Source: Adiantum capillus-veneris
Lineage: Eukaryota > Streptophyta > Polypodiopsida > Polypodiales > Pteridaceae
DNA: 64,000 bases
Reading direction: 5' to 3'
Assembly (NCBI GenBank): GCA_014529385.2
Contig: CM043971.1
Coordinates: 83,061,340-83,125,339 of the forward strand
Position 1 is the first letter of the stretch, and each line of letters begins with the position of its first letter. The notes below the pieces were generated by a model. That model had not been told where the DNA came from and made no database searches. It saw only the letters and a program-made list of their open reading frames with translations. Both the position numbers and the translations under genes were made by a program. Positions 33,720-45,097 of this stretch are shown here, in pieces.

Positions 33720-35165
33720 ATGGCCAATGGTAAACATGTGCTTTTGCTTGGTGAGAAAAATATACCATCTACACCTCTTATATGTACAACCGAGCTTTCT
33801 ATTTTACAGAAAGCAGATTCAATTGATGAAGTTTTTTTGTGTTACTGCTTGTCTCCAAGTCTTGTGAATTCTCAAGAGAAAAGTGTGGTGAATTCTAGTA
33901 ATGGTATGCAAAGTGCAATGAATTCTATTGATAAACAAAGTGTTAACAAATATATTGAGCAAAGTGCTCTCAAGTTTAATTCTATAGAGCAACGTGCAAT
34001 TGTTGTAAAACAAACATTAGAGGAATTACAAGATTCTCCATCCCAACATAACTCTAGTTTACTTTCTCCTTTTGCACAACAAAAGCTGACTCACTTACTC
34101 ACGGAGTATAGTGATGTGTTCTCAAGTGATTTACCACTGGGTTTACCCCCTACACGTGATGTGCAGCATGGCATAGATGTCTTTCCAGGCACTAAACCGT
34201 TGAGTAAACCACCTTATCGTATGAGTGCTAAAGAATCCAAGGAGGTTGAGAGTCAGTTGGTTGATTACCTTGGCCGTGGTTTCATTAGACTTAGCACTTC
34301 ATCTTGGGCATCACCAATTCTATTGGTGAAAAAGAAAGATGGTACTATGCGCATGTGCGTAGATTATCGTGGATTAAATGCCATAACCATCAAGAACAAG
34401 TATCCATTGCCAAGAGTAGATGAGTTGTTTGATCAACTCCATGGAGCAAGATACTATACAAAGATAGATCTTCGTCCAGGATACCACCAGGTGCGTATCC
34501 TTTTACAAGATATCTCCAAAACTGCCTTTAGAACACGATTCGGGAATTTTGAATTTTTGTTTATTTCTTTTGGTCTAACCAATGCTCCGACTACATTTAT
34601 GGCACTCATGGATAGTGCCTTACATACCTATCTTGGAAAATTTGTTGTGGTTTTCCTTGATGCCATTCTCATTTACAGTAATACTGAAGATGAACAAATA
34701 GAACACTTACGATTAGTGTTTGAACAGCTACGAGCTCACGTGTTGTATGCTAAGCAAAGCAAGTGCGATTTGTTTAAAACAAAGAAACATTCCCTCGGTC
34801 TTGTGATCTCTTATTCTGGCATCAAGATGGACACTGACAAGGTCGCTGCCATTTTTCGATGGCCACATCCCAACACAATTGAGGAGCTTCAAATATTTTT
34901 AGACATGGTTGGATTTTATCGACAGTATATCCGTGACTATGCCAAAATCAATGTTCCTATGATGGATCAACTTAAAGCAAAAGGTAAGACCTTTTCTTGG
35001 GAAGAAGCCCAAAAACGCAGTTTCAAACAGCTCAAGGTAGCTATTGCCACTGTTCCCATCCTAGCAATCATTGACCCACTTAAGCCATTTGTGGTAGAGA
35101 CTGATGCTAGTGATAAAGCAATTGGTGCGGGTACTTCTCCAGGAGGGAAGATCTATAGACTTTGA
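33720..35165 (+). pseudogene. Reverse transcriptase and RNase H start of chromovirus 2
   Basis: An open stretch of 481 codons. RT landmarks are [88 protein letters not shown] and VVVFLDAILIYS (near 34650). The last should read FLDDI, so the second catalytic Asp is Ala and the enzyme is dead. The RNase H lead-in ETDASDKAIGAG precedes a frameshift near 35130. Despite the lesion this is the longest open frame in the window. Confidence 0.9.
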
Positions 35166-35433
35166 AAGTAAAAAGTCAGATAGAGCTCAAAAAAATTATT
35201 CTGTCTATGAGAGAGAGCTCTAGGCCATAATTCACGCTTTACAAAAGTGGAAACACTATTTATATGGTTTCGAGTTTGAAGTAGTTTTTAACCATGAGAG
35301 TATCAAATGGTTTACTACTCAAACAAACTTGAAGGGCTGTAAAGCTAGATGGACAGAAATCCTTCAAGATTATGATTGTAAGCTACGATATTGCAAGGGG
35401 TGATATAATGTAGTAGCGGATGCACTAAGTCAG

Positions 35434-36770
35434 ATGCCTCAGATTAATTTACTTGCTTTCATGAAAATAAAGAGTGGATTTTTGGAGTCATTACGTGGCA
35501 AGTGTGCACAAGATCAATCATATGCTAAAGTGTGGAGTACAATTTTAAAAAGGGATCCCTCAAACTCACATGTCTCTGTACGCGCAGATAAAAACTCCAA
35601 CACACAGAGCTCCACCTCTATTCAGGAAGAGCTTAAGCGATGTAAGAATTTCTCCATTGATGATGGCTACTTACTCCACAAGGGTAGAGTATGTGTGCCA
35701 AAGGACTCTGACACTAGGTGCCAAATATTATTTGAGTGTCACGATAGTCCAAGTGCTGGTCATCGAGGTATTTGTAAGACCTATGCCTTAGTTCTACGGC
35801 AATTTTATTGGCCGGGGTTACATCATGATGCTCAAGAGTACGTACTAAATTGCCAACAATGCCAAGTTAATAAGGCAGAGCCTCTCAAGGTAGGTGTCCT
35901 TTTACACCCTTGAAGATTCCACAAGGTAAGTGGGAGAGTATCTCTATGGATTTTGTAGTAGGACTACCTACTACAAATCGTGGCCATGATGCCATATGGG
36001 TAATTGTAGACCGTTTCACAAAGATGGGTCGATTCATTCCCACTAAGACTACGATTAAGACATCGAAATTAGCACGGCTATTTGTAGAGCATATATATAA
36101 AATCTACAGTCTTCCAGCTAGTATCATTAGTGATAGAGATCAAAAGTTCGATAATCACTTCTAGAGAGTTGCGGTTCAAAAATTGGAAACTAAAATTAAT
36201 CTAAGTACGGCTGATCATCCAGAAACAGATGGTCAAACCGAAAGAGTTAATCAAGTGCTAGAGGATATGCTACGAGCGTACATTAGCAAGAAGCAAACCA
36301 ATTGGGAAGACTACTTACCTATATTGGAATTTGCTTATAATAGCTCAAAGCATGTGACTACAGGGTTTACTCCATTTATGCTTTTGTATGGATTTCAACC
36401 TAGATCACCCGTTACGGTGGGGATGGCTAAGGAGAAGATACAACAAGCGAAGGATTTTATCCAAGACCATTTTGACATGCTTCGAGTTTCTCAACAGAAT
36501 GTTAAGCAAGCTCAAGATCGATATAAGAAGTACGCAGATGAGCATTGTCATCTTGCTACTTTCGAAGAAGGAGACAAGGTTTTCCTCAAAGTTCCGGAGC
36601 ATTCAAAAAGTTTGAAGATGGGAAAAGTTGCTAAAATTTCACCATGCTATTGTGGACCGTTTACCATTCTCAAACGTATAGGTCAAGTGGCCTATAAGTT
36701 AGCTCTTCTAGAGCACTCACGAGTTCATCCTGTTTTTCATGTTAGCCGTTTACGAAAACAGCTAGGATAG
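35434..36770 (+). pseudogene. Integrase of chromovirus 2
   Basis: Three ORFs in different frames cover the domain. 35434-35913 has the zinc-binding HHCC region (CHDSPSAGHRGICKTYALV, then CQQCQVNKAE). 35910-36164 has the core WESISMDFVVGLP with catalytic Asp, ASIISDRDQKFDNHF with the second Asp, and then a TAG. 36183-36770 has ADHPETDGQTERVNQVLE with the catalytic Glu, and the C-terminal HPVFHVSRLRKQLG. The catalytic residues remain but the frame is broken twice. Confidence 0.88.
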
Positions 36771-37009
36771 AATGATAATGTCATTGACACAAGTGTGTTA
36801 GTTGACCTTATTGAACCGTGAAGCATCCCTCATGGGCCCGAAAAGATTTTGGATTCTCATGAGCTTCGCACCAGACATCATGTTAGACGACAAGTGTTGG
36901 TAAAATGGCTAGATAGACCTGAAGAAGGTTCTACATGGGAGAATGGCTCCGCACTTAAGAAACATTTTTCTCAATTCGTTTTCAAGGACGAAAATGATTC
37001 TCCAAGGGG
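36771..37009 (+). pseudogene. Chromodomain of chromovirus 2
   Basis: After a TAG at 36768-36770 the frame continues through a second stop to GPEKILDSHELRTRHHVR, RQVLVKWLDRPEEGSTWEN and FSQFVFKDENDSPRG. This is a typical C-terminal integrase chromodomain, which in chromoviruses guides insertion to heterochromatin. It is too interrupted to appear as a long ORF. Confidence 0.75.
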
Positions 37010-37019
37010 GGGGGGGTAA

Positions 37020-37145
37020 TGTAAGGACATGGGTCCTATGGGAAAGGCCACCGGCACGGTCAAACAGTGTGTACTCTTAGGGGGAGGCTATACGATAGCA
37101 CGGTTGGGTGTGGAGACTAGCACACACATTTCCACTACCCTTTCA
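37020..37145 (+). repeat. 3' LTR of chromovirus 2, 126 bp
   Basis: TGTAAGGACATGGGTCC to CCCTTTCA, preceded by a G10-11 tract as polypurine tract. It is followed by TACGC, the partner of TACGT before the 5' LTR. Confidence 0.88.
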
Positions 37146-37382
37146 TACGCCCATTACTCTAGGGCTATCTTTTTTTCCATTGCACACTAAGTAATACACT
37201 CTCTATTGTGTGCCTTGAGCTTACTTCATCTTCTCCAAGTTGTGTGCATTTCTCTGCAACCCTAATTTTAACAATTCGTATCAAAGCACGTTGCATCCTC
37301 CCATGCTTTGTCACCAATAGCCCTAGGACACGCTTGCTCATTTTCTTCAATTTCAGTGAGCTTTAGCAAGCGTTCACAGGTC
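37146..37382. mobile_element. Unknown insertion X, right piece
   Basis: Continues the sequence interrupted at 30982. It ends near the CACAGGTCGAAAAAAAG junction, where PLE unit 4 resumes. No coding content was seen. Confidence 0.4.
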
Positions 37383-37990
37383 GAAAAAAAGGTTGGTGAC
37401 TTTCTGATAATATGGTTGGTTTAAGGTACAATTAAAAGATAGGAACAATACTTTTAATATAATTTTAGGATAAAGAAAACTTTTTAACAAACAATCTAGA
37501 ATACCTTGAAAAACTCTAGACATTGGTTTTAAGTTAAAAAAATTGTAAGTCGGACATGGATAACAACTGATATAGTCCATTGACACGTATAAAACACATC
37601 CAAGGCTAACATATGTGTTGTCTTGTTTGGATGGATGCAGGTGAGGACTCTGTCCTTTCTTGGAATTTTTTTGGCTTAAAGAAAATGTCTATCCATGATT
37701 ACACTTGCTCGTACTGCCTGGGAAGTACTTCTACTATCAGTTTATATTGGAATGAGGCTTCATTTTCATAAGCTATATACAAAGATAATTATAAGCTATA
37801 TACAAAGATAATTATGAGCTTTATATTGGAATGAGGCTTCATTTTCATTTTCATTTTCATAAGCTATATACAAAGATAATTATAAGGCTGAGTTGTTTTT
37901 GTACTTATCGTTGCCTTTTCTCTAAAGCCAGCTGTCTTTTGAATTTTAAAGTTCAATTATGTCTTATTATTTAATTAAAAACAGCTACAC
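37383..37990 (+). mobile_element. PLE unit 4, right part, truncated at CA
   Basis: Resumes the unit at GTTGGTGACTTTCTG and carries motif D (37553-37645). The segment TTATATTGGAATGAGGCTTC is duplicated (37741 and 37830) with AAGCTATATACAAAGATAA repeated three times. It ends at AAAACAGCTACACTCACAC, where intact units continue to ORF1. Confidence 0.7.
37553..37645 (+). ncRNA. Conserved structured PLE motif, copy D
   Basis: Arms CACGTA and CAGGTG are mismatched in the middle. The inner helix AACACAT/ATGTGTT is intact. Confidence 0.45.
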
Positions 37991-38263
37991 TCACACATGC
38001 GCGCACACACACATAGATACACGTACAACTGCTTGTTTTTGTCCGGACACTTCAATTGGGTAGGAATTTCTACTCCTTTTGTGGGGTGTTCTCCTTAAAC
38101 TAGTAGTTGGCCTTGGGCTTCTAGTCCTCATAAAACTCCCCTCTTAGGGGGGCGTGAATTTTTTCTCCTCCTTGGGAATCATACCATGCAATAAATCCTC
38201 CTCCCCCACTCTCTACGCAATACCCATTTATGTCACCCCACTCTGCTCACGACCAGTTTCATA

Positions 38264-38307
<44 letters not shown>
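38264..38307. repeat. (CA)n microsatellite, about 44 bp
   Basis: Lies inside unit 5 upstream of its promoter, in a place where unit 1 has a C tract. Confidence 0.95.
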
Positions 38308-38309
<2 letters not shown>

Positions 38310-38614
38310 GGTATTACTAAATGCTTTATTTTCACCCTCCTTTTATATATCCCCCCCCCCCCCCCCCCCCTCTTCTGAAGCACTCATGGGACACCAACTT
38401 ATAACATGCCACTCATGGCCGTTGGGACTAGGACCTTGCATAAAAAGACTCTCCTAAAATTAAACGTGAGTAAAAACATTGGGCTCTCATGAGGCGGCCT
38501 GCGCATCCTGGGCTGAGATCTCCCCTTGCAAAGTTTCTGTGCATCACTTGAAGACGCTTAACAGAAGGGCGGCTTGCCTCTCTCACTGATCATGCTCAGA
38601 AAATGAAGCTTAAC

Positions 38615-38740
38615 CTCTAAAAATAAGGTGAGGGTGCACCTTGCCCCTCACTTAGCTCTGGAGTAGGTATTTCTTTCTGTTTTTTTCACCACATTGTCTG
38701 ATCTTGCTAACATGGAGCTCACAGCTCAAGTAACACAGGT
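38615..38740 (+). promoter_or_regulatory. PLE core promoter, hairpin and mini-exon, unit 5
   Basis: TCTAAAAATAA precedes the hairpin GTGAGGG/CCCTCAC (38628-38651). ATGGAGCTCACAG at 38712 encodes MELTAQVTQ up to CAG|GT at 38738/38739. Confidence 0.5.
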
Positions 38741-38898
38741 ACCTTACTAAGCTCAGGATTTTGTTCAAGTAATGTTGCAATACCTTGCTTAGTAAGAAAG
38801 GAATGAAGTCGTCTGAGCTTTACACTGTGTACTTTTTGCTTTGCCTAAAGCACTTGAGCAAAATAATGGATTCGTTTACCTGCATATAATCGGCTCAG

Positions 38899-39050
38899 AA
38901 AGTAACTCCTACATAATTTTGACTACTATACCGTGAGGTTTTTTTGAGCCTTGGGACTGCTTGTGCATACAAAGTAACCGCTACATAATTTTGACTACTG
39001 TACTGTGAGGTTTTTTTGAGCCTTGGGACTGCTTGTGCATACAAAGCATC
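38899..39050. repeat. Tandem duplication, two 79-80-bp units
   Basis: AAAGTAAC(T/C) CCTACATAATTTTG-type units start at 38899 and 38979, both with GAGGTTTTTTTGAGCC and GGGACTGCTTGTGC. Identity is about 95%, so the duplication is young. Confidence 0.85.
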
Positions 39051-40306
39051 GGGTTTTTCTTGCAGACTGTGTACAAATGTTATTTTCTGTTGATGTTCTT
39101 TTACAAAGCTTGATATGGTAAACCTAGGAATATTACACCCTCGCCTTGTATAAAAGCGTCTCCTGACCTCGGACAGAATAGGTCGCCTCTGTAGTATACT
39201 GAAGGATATGTCGATTCTTGTAAATTGTTGCAGGTTCATGAGATTGACTGGTTATTTTGCTAAAGCCTTGACATCATGGTTGGCCTTGGGTCTTTTGTGC
39301 ATAGAAAATGTTGGTCGGTGGTTGTTTTGCAATAAGGGTAGCCTCAGGAAGGTATAAAGGGCTTCATCTCCGCATAAAGCTTCTTGTGCATATGTGGCAG
39401 TATGTGTATGTATGTATATGGTTGTGAACATGATGGTTGGCTTGATGGACGTTCCTAACACATGCTACAGTTGGATGTGTATAAAAAAATGGGGACTGAT
39501 GCTGTGTCTCGACTATATAAATGGTGGCAACATAGGGGTTATGACCAATGGGCCACTTGGCTCTGACTCTGGTGGAAATAAACTGCTTTATGTGATTGGT
39601 TTTTATCGCTGTTATAACTGGTTGTTTTTTCTCTCTCTCTAAGGAGGTAGAGGCATCTAATTGACTGGCAGCTTTCAAAAATGGTTGGTTTTTTATGTGA
39701 TTAATGGTTATCACTGAGGCTTATCACAATTGGGAGCTCATATCAGGCCGGACACTAATAGTACGTGATAGCCTGGCATTTTGTGAAGGCAAGTATACAG
39801 CAGCTCACACATTTTTTTGTCTTTGGAAAAAAGCTATGGTTGGTAGGGCCGGACATTACTGTTCTTGAAAACTGCTAATGACTGATGGAAATAAAGGTAA
39901 GTATATGGCCGGGTTTATTTTGGCTTGGGTATAGCTCCCAAGCTTTTTCCAAAAAAAAGAGATTTCAAAAAAAAGAGGGGGTCTTACTACTCTCTTGACC
40001 GGTTACATGGTTGTCTTATTGGTTTTAAACATAAAGGTTGTCACCACCCTCATCTGTGACCTTTGGTTGACAAAAAGAAGTCGGATTTCACATCTTTTTG
40101 TCTAAAGAAATACCTTTTTGTACCATGGGTTCTACCGATCTTGAAGGTAAGTATATGGTTGCTTTTATACATAGCTACTAAGCTATGGCTCGTAGTTTTA
40201 CTTCTGATGGACTTCACCATAGACTATAAAGTGATATGAAAGACTGCTAAACATACCAAATCTAATGAATAAAGTTGCTTGTCTAAAGTAATTAAAACCT
40301 ATAAGA
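39051..40306 (+). other. Noncoding region of PLE unit 5
   Basis: No gene was recognised. Antisense frames of about 115 codons overlap but have no domain. Several CAG or AAGGTAAGTAT sites (near 39895, 40145) resemble splice donors. Confidence 0.4.
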
Positions 40307-40415
40307 TGGACATGGATAACAACTGATATAGTCCATTGATACCTATAAAACACATCCAAGGCTAACAGAATTGTTGTCTTGTTTGGATGGATGCAGGTAA
40401 GGACTCTATCTTATC
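40307..40415 (+). ncRNA. Conserved structured PLE motif, copy E
   Basis: Arms TACCTA (40340-40345) and CAGGTA (40394-40399) pair at five of six positions. As in copy B, both sides carry the T-A version of the closing pair. Confidence 0.5.
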
Positions 40416-40652
40416 TTGGAGGGATTTCTTTTCTTTGGCAAGCAACATTATTGTGATGAAATACCCACTGAGGAATGGGGAAGTTTTTTTACTACCAATC
40501 CTACTCAAAGAGGACCTCTTTCTTACAATCATTGTTCCTAAATAATTCTGATACTGAGTTATTTTTGTACATATCAGTTCATTGTTCCTTGGCCAGTTGT
40601 CTTTTGAATGTAAAAATTCAATTATGTCTTATTAGTTAAGATTTAAACAACT

Positions 40653-40680
<28 letters not shown>

Positions 40681-40683
<3 letters not shown>

Positions 40684-41126
40684 ACCCCCCCCCCCCCCTT
40701 GGGTTAATATGGTGGCTACTGCTAGAGCATCCTCTCATGATAACAAAGTGGCAAAATTTGCTGTGAATATTACTCCTCAAAACATGTACCAAAACCGGTA
40801 TTTATAAACCAGGTGAGGGTTTACCCCTCACTTAGCCTTGGTGCTTGTTTTTTCTGTGTGTGAATTGATAAAAGTGATCTCTTCTAAGTGCTTGAACTAC
40901 TGCGTACTGTGTTGCAATGGAGATGGTGGAACATAAGGTCACATTTTAGGTTGGTTAAAAGACTATGATTTTTTTGTAATACTCTACAAAGCATGCTTGA
41001 ACTTAGTAGGTCAATGGTGGTTACATTTGTTTACTGTTTGGATTAGCAGTTTATCTACGTCATCTCTCTGACATGGGTTTGTGCCACTGATTACTATCTC
41101 ACTTGCAAAGTTTTTTCACCTTCTGG
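40681..41126 (+). mobile_element. PLE unit 6, left part
   Basis: Starts after the CA/C tract (40653-40698). It matches unit 1 from TTGGGTTAAT (40699 against 16757), with the promoter hairpin 40813-40831 and mini-exon ATG at 40917. It is cut by chromovirus 3 after CACCTTCTGG. Confidence 0.75.
40800..40950 (+). promoter_or_regulatory. PLE core promoter, hairpin and mini-exon, unit 6
   Basis: TATTTATAA (40799-40807), hairpin GTGAGGG/CCCTCAC (40813-40831) and ATGGAGATGG (40917), nearly identical to the module at 16858. Confidence 0.5.
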
Positions 41127-41279
41127 TGTAAGACAGGGGTGACTAGAGCCTGAGAGTCCACCACCCAACCACCCTTTATATAGGCATGCCCTTGGCCCTT
41201 TGCCCTAGTTGGACTCCCCGTTCCACACCGCCTAGCCCGGCCCTGCCTTATCTAGTCCGGCCTTGCCGCTGTCCTGACA
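41127..41279 (-). repeat. 3' LTR of chromovirus 3, 153 bp
   Basis: On the minus strand it runs TGTCAGGACAGCGG to CCCTGTCTTACA. It has the TATA-like CCTATATAAAGGG (minus, about 41172-41184). The polypurine tract CTTAAGGGGGGAG lies at 41281-41295 on the minus strand. Confidence 0.93.
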
Positions 41280-41290
41280 TTACTCCCCCC

Positions 41291-41824
41291 TTAAGAAGAG
41301 TTTTCGTCCTCAAAAACAAAAGTGGGAAACTTCTTGTTAAGAACACTAATGTTTTCCCAAGTGGCACCTTCTTTAGGTTGGTCTTTCCACTTGATTAAGG
41401 CTTGTTGTCGTACGTGATGATGTGTACGCATCTCATGATAATCTAGAACACGTTCAGGTTCATGCGATAAGGTAGGAGGTTTAATGTAATCAACCAAAAC
41501 TTGTTGGTCAATGACATTGTCGTCCCCATGTAACCGCTTTCGTAGACGGCTTACATGAAACACCGGATGAATGCGAGGATGTGAAGGTAGTAATAGTTGG
41601 TAGGCACGATCACCTACTTGCTTGAGTATTTTGAAAGGCCCACAATATCGGGGAGATAATTTAGGCGTCGGTCCAGTTTTCAGACTTTCTGAATGTTCTG
41701 GCACACGTAAAAATACTTCCTCCCCTTCTTCGAAGATAACTTGCCGACGTTTCTCATCAGTGTATTTCTTATACCGATCTTGTGCTTGCCGGACATTCTG
41801 GCGAGCAAGTTTCAACATATGCAT
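41291..41824 (-). pseudogene. Integrase C-terminus and chromodomain of chromovirus 3
   Basis: An open stretch of 177 codons. YKKYTDEKRRQVIFEEGEEV starts the GPY/F-like C-terminal region (KLSPRYCGPFKILKQVGDRAY, given as SPRYCGPFKILKQVG). HPVFHVSRLRKRL follows, and then the chromodomain ERVLDYHEMRTHHHVRQQAL and IKWKDQPKEGATWEN. The chromodomain fold binds modified histone tails in related elements. This part is intact and ends ENSS near the polypurine tract. Confidence 0.88.
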
Positions 41825-41848
41825 ATGGTCTTGGAGAAAATCCTTAAC

Positions 41849-42879
41849 CTATTGGAGTTTTTCGGTTTCCAACCCCACCGTAACTGGTGACCTACGTTGA
41901 AACCCGTACATGAGCATGAAAAGACTAAAACCTGTTGTGACATGCTTATCACTGTTGTAGGCAAACACGAGGATAGGTAAGTATTCTTCCCAGTCTGACT
42001 GTTTTTTGCTGACGTATGCTCTTAGCATATCCTCTAGCACCTGGTTAACCCGTTCCGTTTGACCACCTGTTTCTGGATGATTAGCTGTACTAAGGTTTAG
42101 TTGTGTACCCAATCGTTTAAATACAGCTCTCTCAAAAGTGGCTGTTAAACTTGGGATCACGGTCACTAACAATGTTACTTGGCAAACCATACAATTTGTA
42201 TAGATTGTCCACAAATAACTTGGCTAGTTCTGGTGTCTTAAACCGTTGATTTGGTCGGAATAAAATTAGAAAGTTTAGTCAACCTGTCTACGACCACCCA
42301 TACTGAGTCATGACCTCGTATAGTGGTTGGTAAACCTACAGTAAAATCCATAGAGATACTTTCCCATTTTCCATTGGGAATCTCCATAGGATGTAAGAGT
42401 CCTCCTGCTTTCAGGCACTCTGCCTTGTTAACTTGACACTTTTGGCAGTGCAAGACATAAGCTTGAACAAATCCATGTATACTTGGATAGTAAAACTGTC
42501 ATCATACGAGAGAATAAGTTTTTCTAATCCCTGGGTGCCTTGAACTTGGACTATCATGACATTCATAAAGAATTTGGCACCAAATGTACGTGTTTGTTGG
42601 TACACAAACTCTCCCCTTGTGGAGTAGGTACCCATTGTCAATGGCAAAATGCTTCCATCGTTGTAGTTCATCACTTGATAAAGGAGAACTAGGTGTGGAG
42701 GTTAACTGTACACTACCGTCATTGGAGGGAGAAGGATCCCTCTTTTGAACATGGCTCCACACTTTGGAATATGCTTCATCATGCTCATATTTTCCCTTGA
42801 GAGAATCTAAAAATTCACTACGAAGTTCCGTGAACAAGAGCAAATTGATCTCTGGCATTCTACTTAGAGCGCCTGCCAC
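41849..42879 (-). pseudogene. Integrase zinc-binding region and core of chromovirus 3
   Basis: The pieces 42879-42502, 42674-42411, 42453-42238 and 42214-41849 lie in different frames. Visible parts are ECHDSPSSRHPGIRKTYSLV and HCQKCQVNKAE (zinc site, with the first His spacing altered), WESISMDFTVGLPTTIRGHD (catalytic Asp) and TANHPETGGQTERVNQVLED (catalytic Glu). The region with the second Asp is frameshifted near 42215-42240. Confidence 0.85.
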
Positions 42880-43086
42880 TACATTTGTATCGGCCTTTGC
42901 GATACCTTAGCTTGGCGTCATATTCCTGAAGGATCTCGACCCACCTAGCTTTTCGACCCTTTAACTCTGTTTGTTGTGTAAACCATTTGATGCTTTCATG
43001 GTCAAACACAATCTCGAACTGAGCACCATACATGTCTTTAAGACAGACACTATTGCATAGAGTTCACGTTCGTAAGCAGAATAGTT

Positions 43087-44601
43087 CTACTGAGCTGCAT
43101 CAAGCTTCTTACTTTCAAATGCAATCGGCTGTCTGTCTTGTAACAGGATTGCTCCAATAGCACAATCACTGGCATCCATTTCCAAAACGAATGGTTTCAA
43201 AGGACCTACAATAGCCAGTATAGGAGTTGTAGCTAATGCATCCTTGAGCGTATCAAAACTATGCTGTTGAGCGGATCCCCACTGAAAAGCTTTTCCTTTG
43301 CCTTTAAGTTGATCCGTCATAGGGACAACAATTTGAGCATAGTTTTTAACGAACCTTTGGTAAAAACCTGCAAATCCTAAAAATATATGTAATTCTTCTA
43401 GATTTTTAGGAGGATGCCATTTTCTGATGGTATCCACTTTGGATTGATCCATGTATAGGCCATGAGCTGAAATAACATGCCCTAAATAATGAATTTCATC
43501 TTTTAGAAAATCACATTTAGATTCCTTGGCATATAACTTGTTTGTATGTAACAACTCAAACACCTGCCTGAGATGTTGTAAGTGCTCTTCTTAAGAAGCA
43601 CTATAGGCTAGGATATCATCGAGGAAAACAATGACAAATTTGCCCAAATATGGCTTCAAGACACTATCCATAAGTGTCATGAATGTTGCGGGCGCATTGG
43701 TTAACCCAAAGGGCATCACCAAAAACTCATAGTGTCCAAACCGTCTCCGAAATGCAGTCTTAGGTATATTGGCAAGCCGAATACGGACTTGGTGATATCC
43801 TGACTGCAAGTCAATTTTTGTAAAAATGCGAGCATGAGTTAGCTTATCAAATAAATCATCTACTCTTGGCAATGGGTATTTGTTCTTGATCGTAACCGCA
43901 TTTAAGCTCCGGTAGTCTACGCACATGCACATACTGCCGTCCTTTTTCTTCACTAAAAGGATAGGCGAAGCCCATGGTGAAGAACTAGGTTGCATAAACC
44001 CTCTGCTAAGGTAGTCAACAAGCTGACTTTCCACCTCAGTAGCCTCTGAGTAACTCATACGGTAAGGTGGTTTACTAACAGGTTTACAGCCTGCAGGAAC
44101 GTCAATGCTATGTTGTACTGATCGTGTCAGCGGCGGTAATCCTGATGGAAAATCATTAGGAAATACATCTTGGAATTCCTTTAATAATTGTTGAAATTGA
44201 CTAGCAACGTTTGCTTGTTTAGAATTAGCAATTGGTGGAATAGAGGAGAGAGAAGCATGCGGCGTTGAGGAATGTTCAACAGACTCCATGTTAGAAAGAA
44301 AATGAGACAGTGAGTAACACAAGAAAACCTGATCTATTTCATTATCAGAAATGAGCTGCATAAGCTCAGCGGTACAAATTAGTGGTGATGAAGGTATATC
44401 TTTTTCTCCTAACAACAACACATGTGCGCCATGGGATTCAAACATCAAGATGTTGTGCTCATAGCTACACTTCAGTGATGGTCCTAGGCTATGAAACCAT
44501 TCCCCACCAAGAACCACATCAGCCCTTTCCATGTTCATAACCTGAAAATCCAAAAGTACCCTTGTACTTCCAATGAAACAGCTCGGCATTGAGTATCCCA
44601 T
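43087..44601 (-). pseudogene. Reverse transcriptase and RNase H of chromovirus 3
   Basis: The main ORF (44601-43591) holds the protease C-terminus [20 protein letters not shown] and the RT. RT landmarks are [56 protein letters not shown] and [12 protein letters not shown], with both catalytic Asp intact. A TAA at 43591 splits the thumb. The next ORF (43563-43087) gives ESKCDFLKDEIHYLGHVIS, FLGFAGFYQRFVKNYAQI and the RNase H start LEMDASDCAIGAILLQ. The RNase H remainder (43085-42885) is closed by stops. Confidence 0.9.
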
Positions 44602-45000
44602 ATTTCAGTATCATGTCCATTCATCATTGCTACCTTGTAGCGGTGGGTACTCGGAGTTTGACGCAGTTTGAGCTTTTTCACCAATCCATAATTGATGAGA
44701 CTGTGAGTAGCACCGTCATCTACCAAGATGCGCACCTTGTGCCCTTGCAGATATCCATGCATACGTACTAACTCTTGTGGTCCAAAGGTTGCCACATGGA
44801 AGCTGTGAGACATCATTCATGCACCACCTCAATGTGTGTTACTTCCACTGTGGAGAATTTTGAGGAAGACTCAAAAGGCAGTAGTTGCACCGTGTGCACT
44901 GTTTTCTCCTTCCCCTGAGTAGCAGATTTCCTCTTGGGACAATCCTTTTTGCCATGAACTCTTCCTAAACATTGAAAACATAACTTTTCTTTCTTGGCTT
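44535..45000 (-). pseudogene. Nucleocapsid knuckle and protease of chromovirus 3
   Basis: The knuckle CFQCLGRVHGKKDC is read on the minus strand at about 44981-44938. The protease ORF 44816-44535 has VRMHGYLQGHKVRILVDDGA and THSLINYGLVKKLKL, the DDG-type active site also seen in chromovirus 2. The overlap with the RT ORF is in another frame. Confidence 0.8.
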
Positions 45001-45097
45001 TATCAAAATCCTCAAGAGAAAAAGGACCCCTAGATCCCTTGGGTTTTTTAGATGCATCAAAATTTTCAACTAGAAATTTTCTTTTATTGTGCCCATA

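Larger units (their letters stand above)
30983..37145 (+). mobile_element. Ty3/gypsy chromovirus 2, full length but decayed
   Basis: The LTRs are only 121 bp (30983-31103) and 126 bp (37020-37145). The primer site TGGTATCCGAGC starts at 31105, and a G-rich polypurine tract (37006-37017) precedes the 3' LTR. The flanks TACGT and TACGC are a 5-bp target duplication with one change. The order is gag, protease, RT, RNase H, integrase, chromodomain. Stops and frameshifts are present in every domain. It inserted into element X, which itself interrupts PLE unit 4. Confidence 0.9.
37991..40680 (+). mobile_element. PLE unit 5, 5' region only
   Basis: Begins after a short CA run with TACACGTACAACTGCTTG, matching 16499. 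It has CA (38264-38307) and C (38351-38370) tracts, promoter hairpin 38628-38651, mini-exon 38712, long noncoding sequence and motif E (40307-40415). It ends at AACAACTACACACAC, directly becoming a CA tract (40653-40679). No ORF1 or RT is present. Confidence 0.65.
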
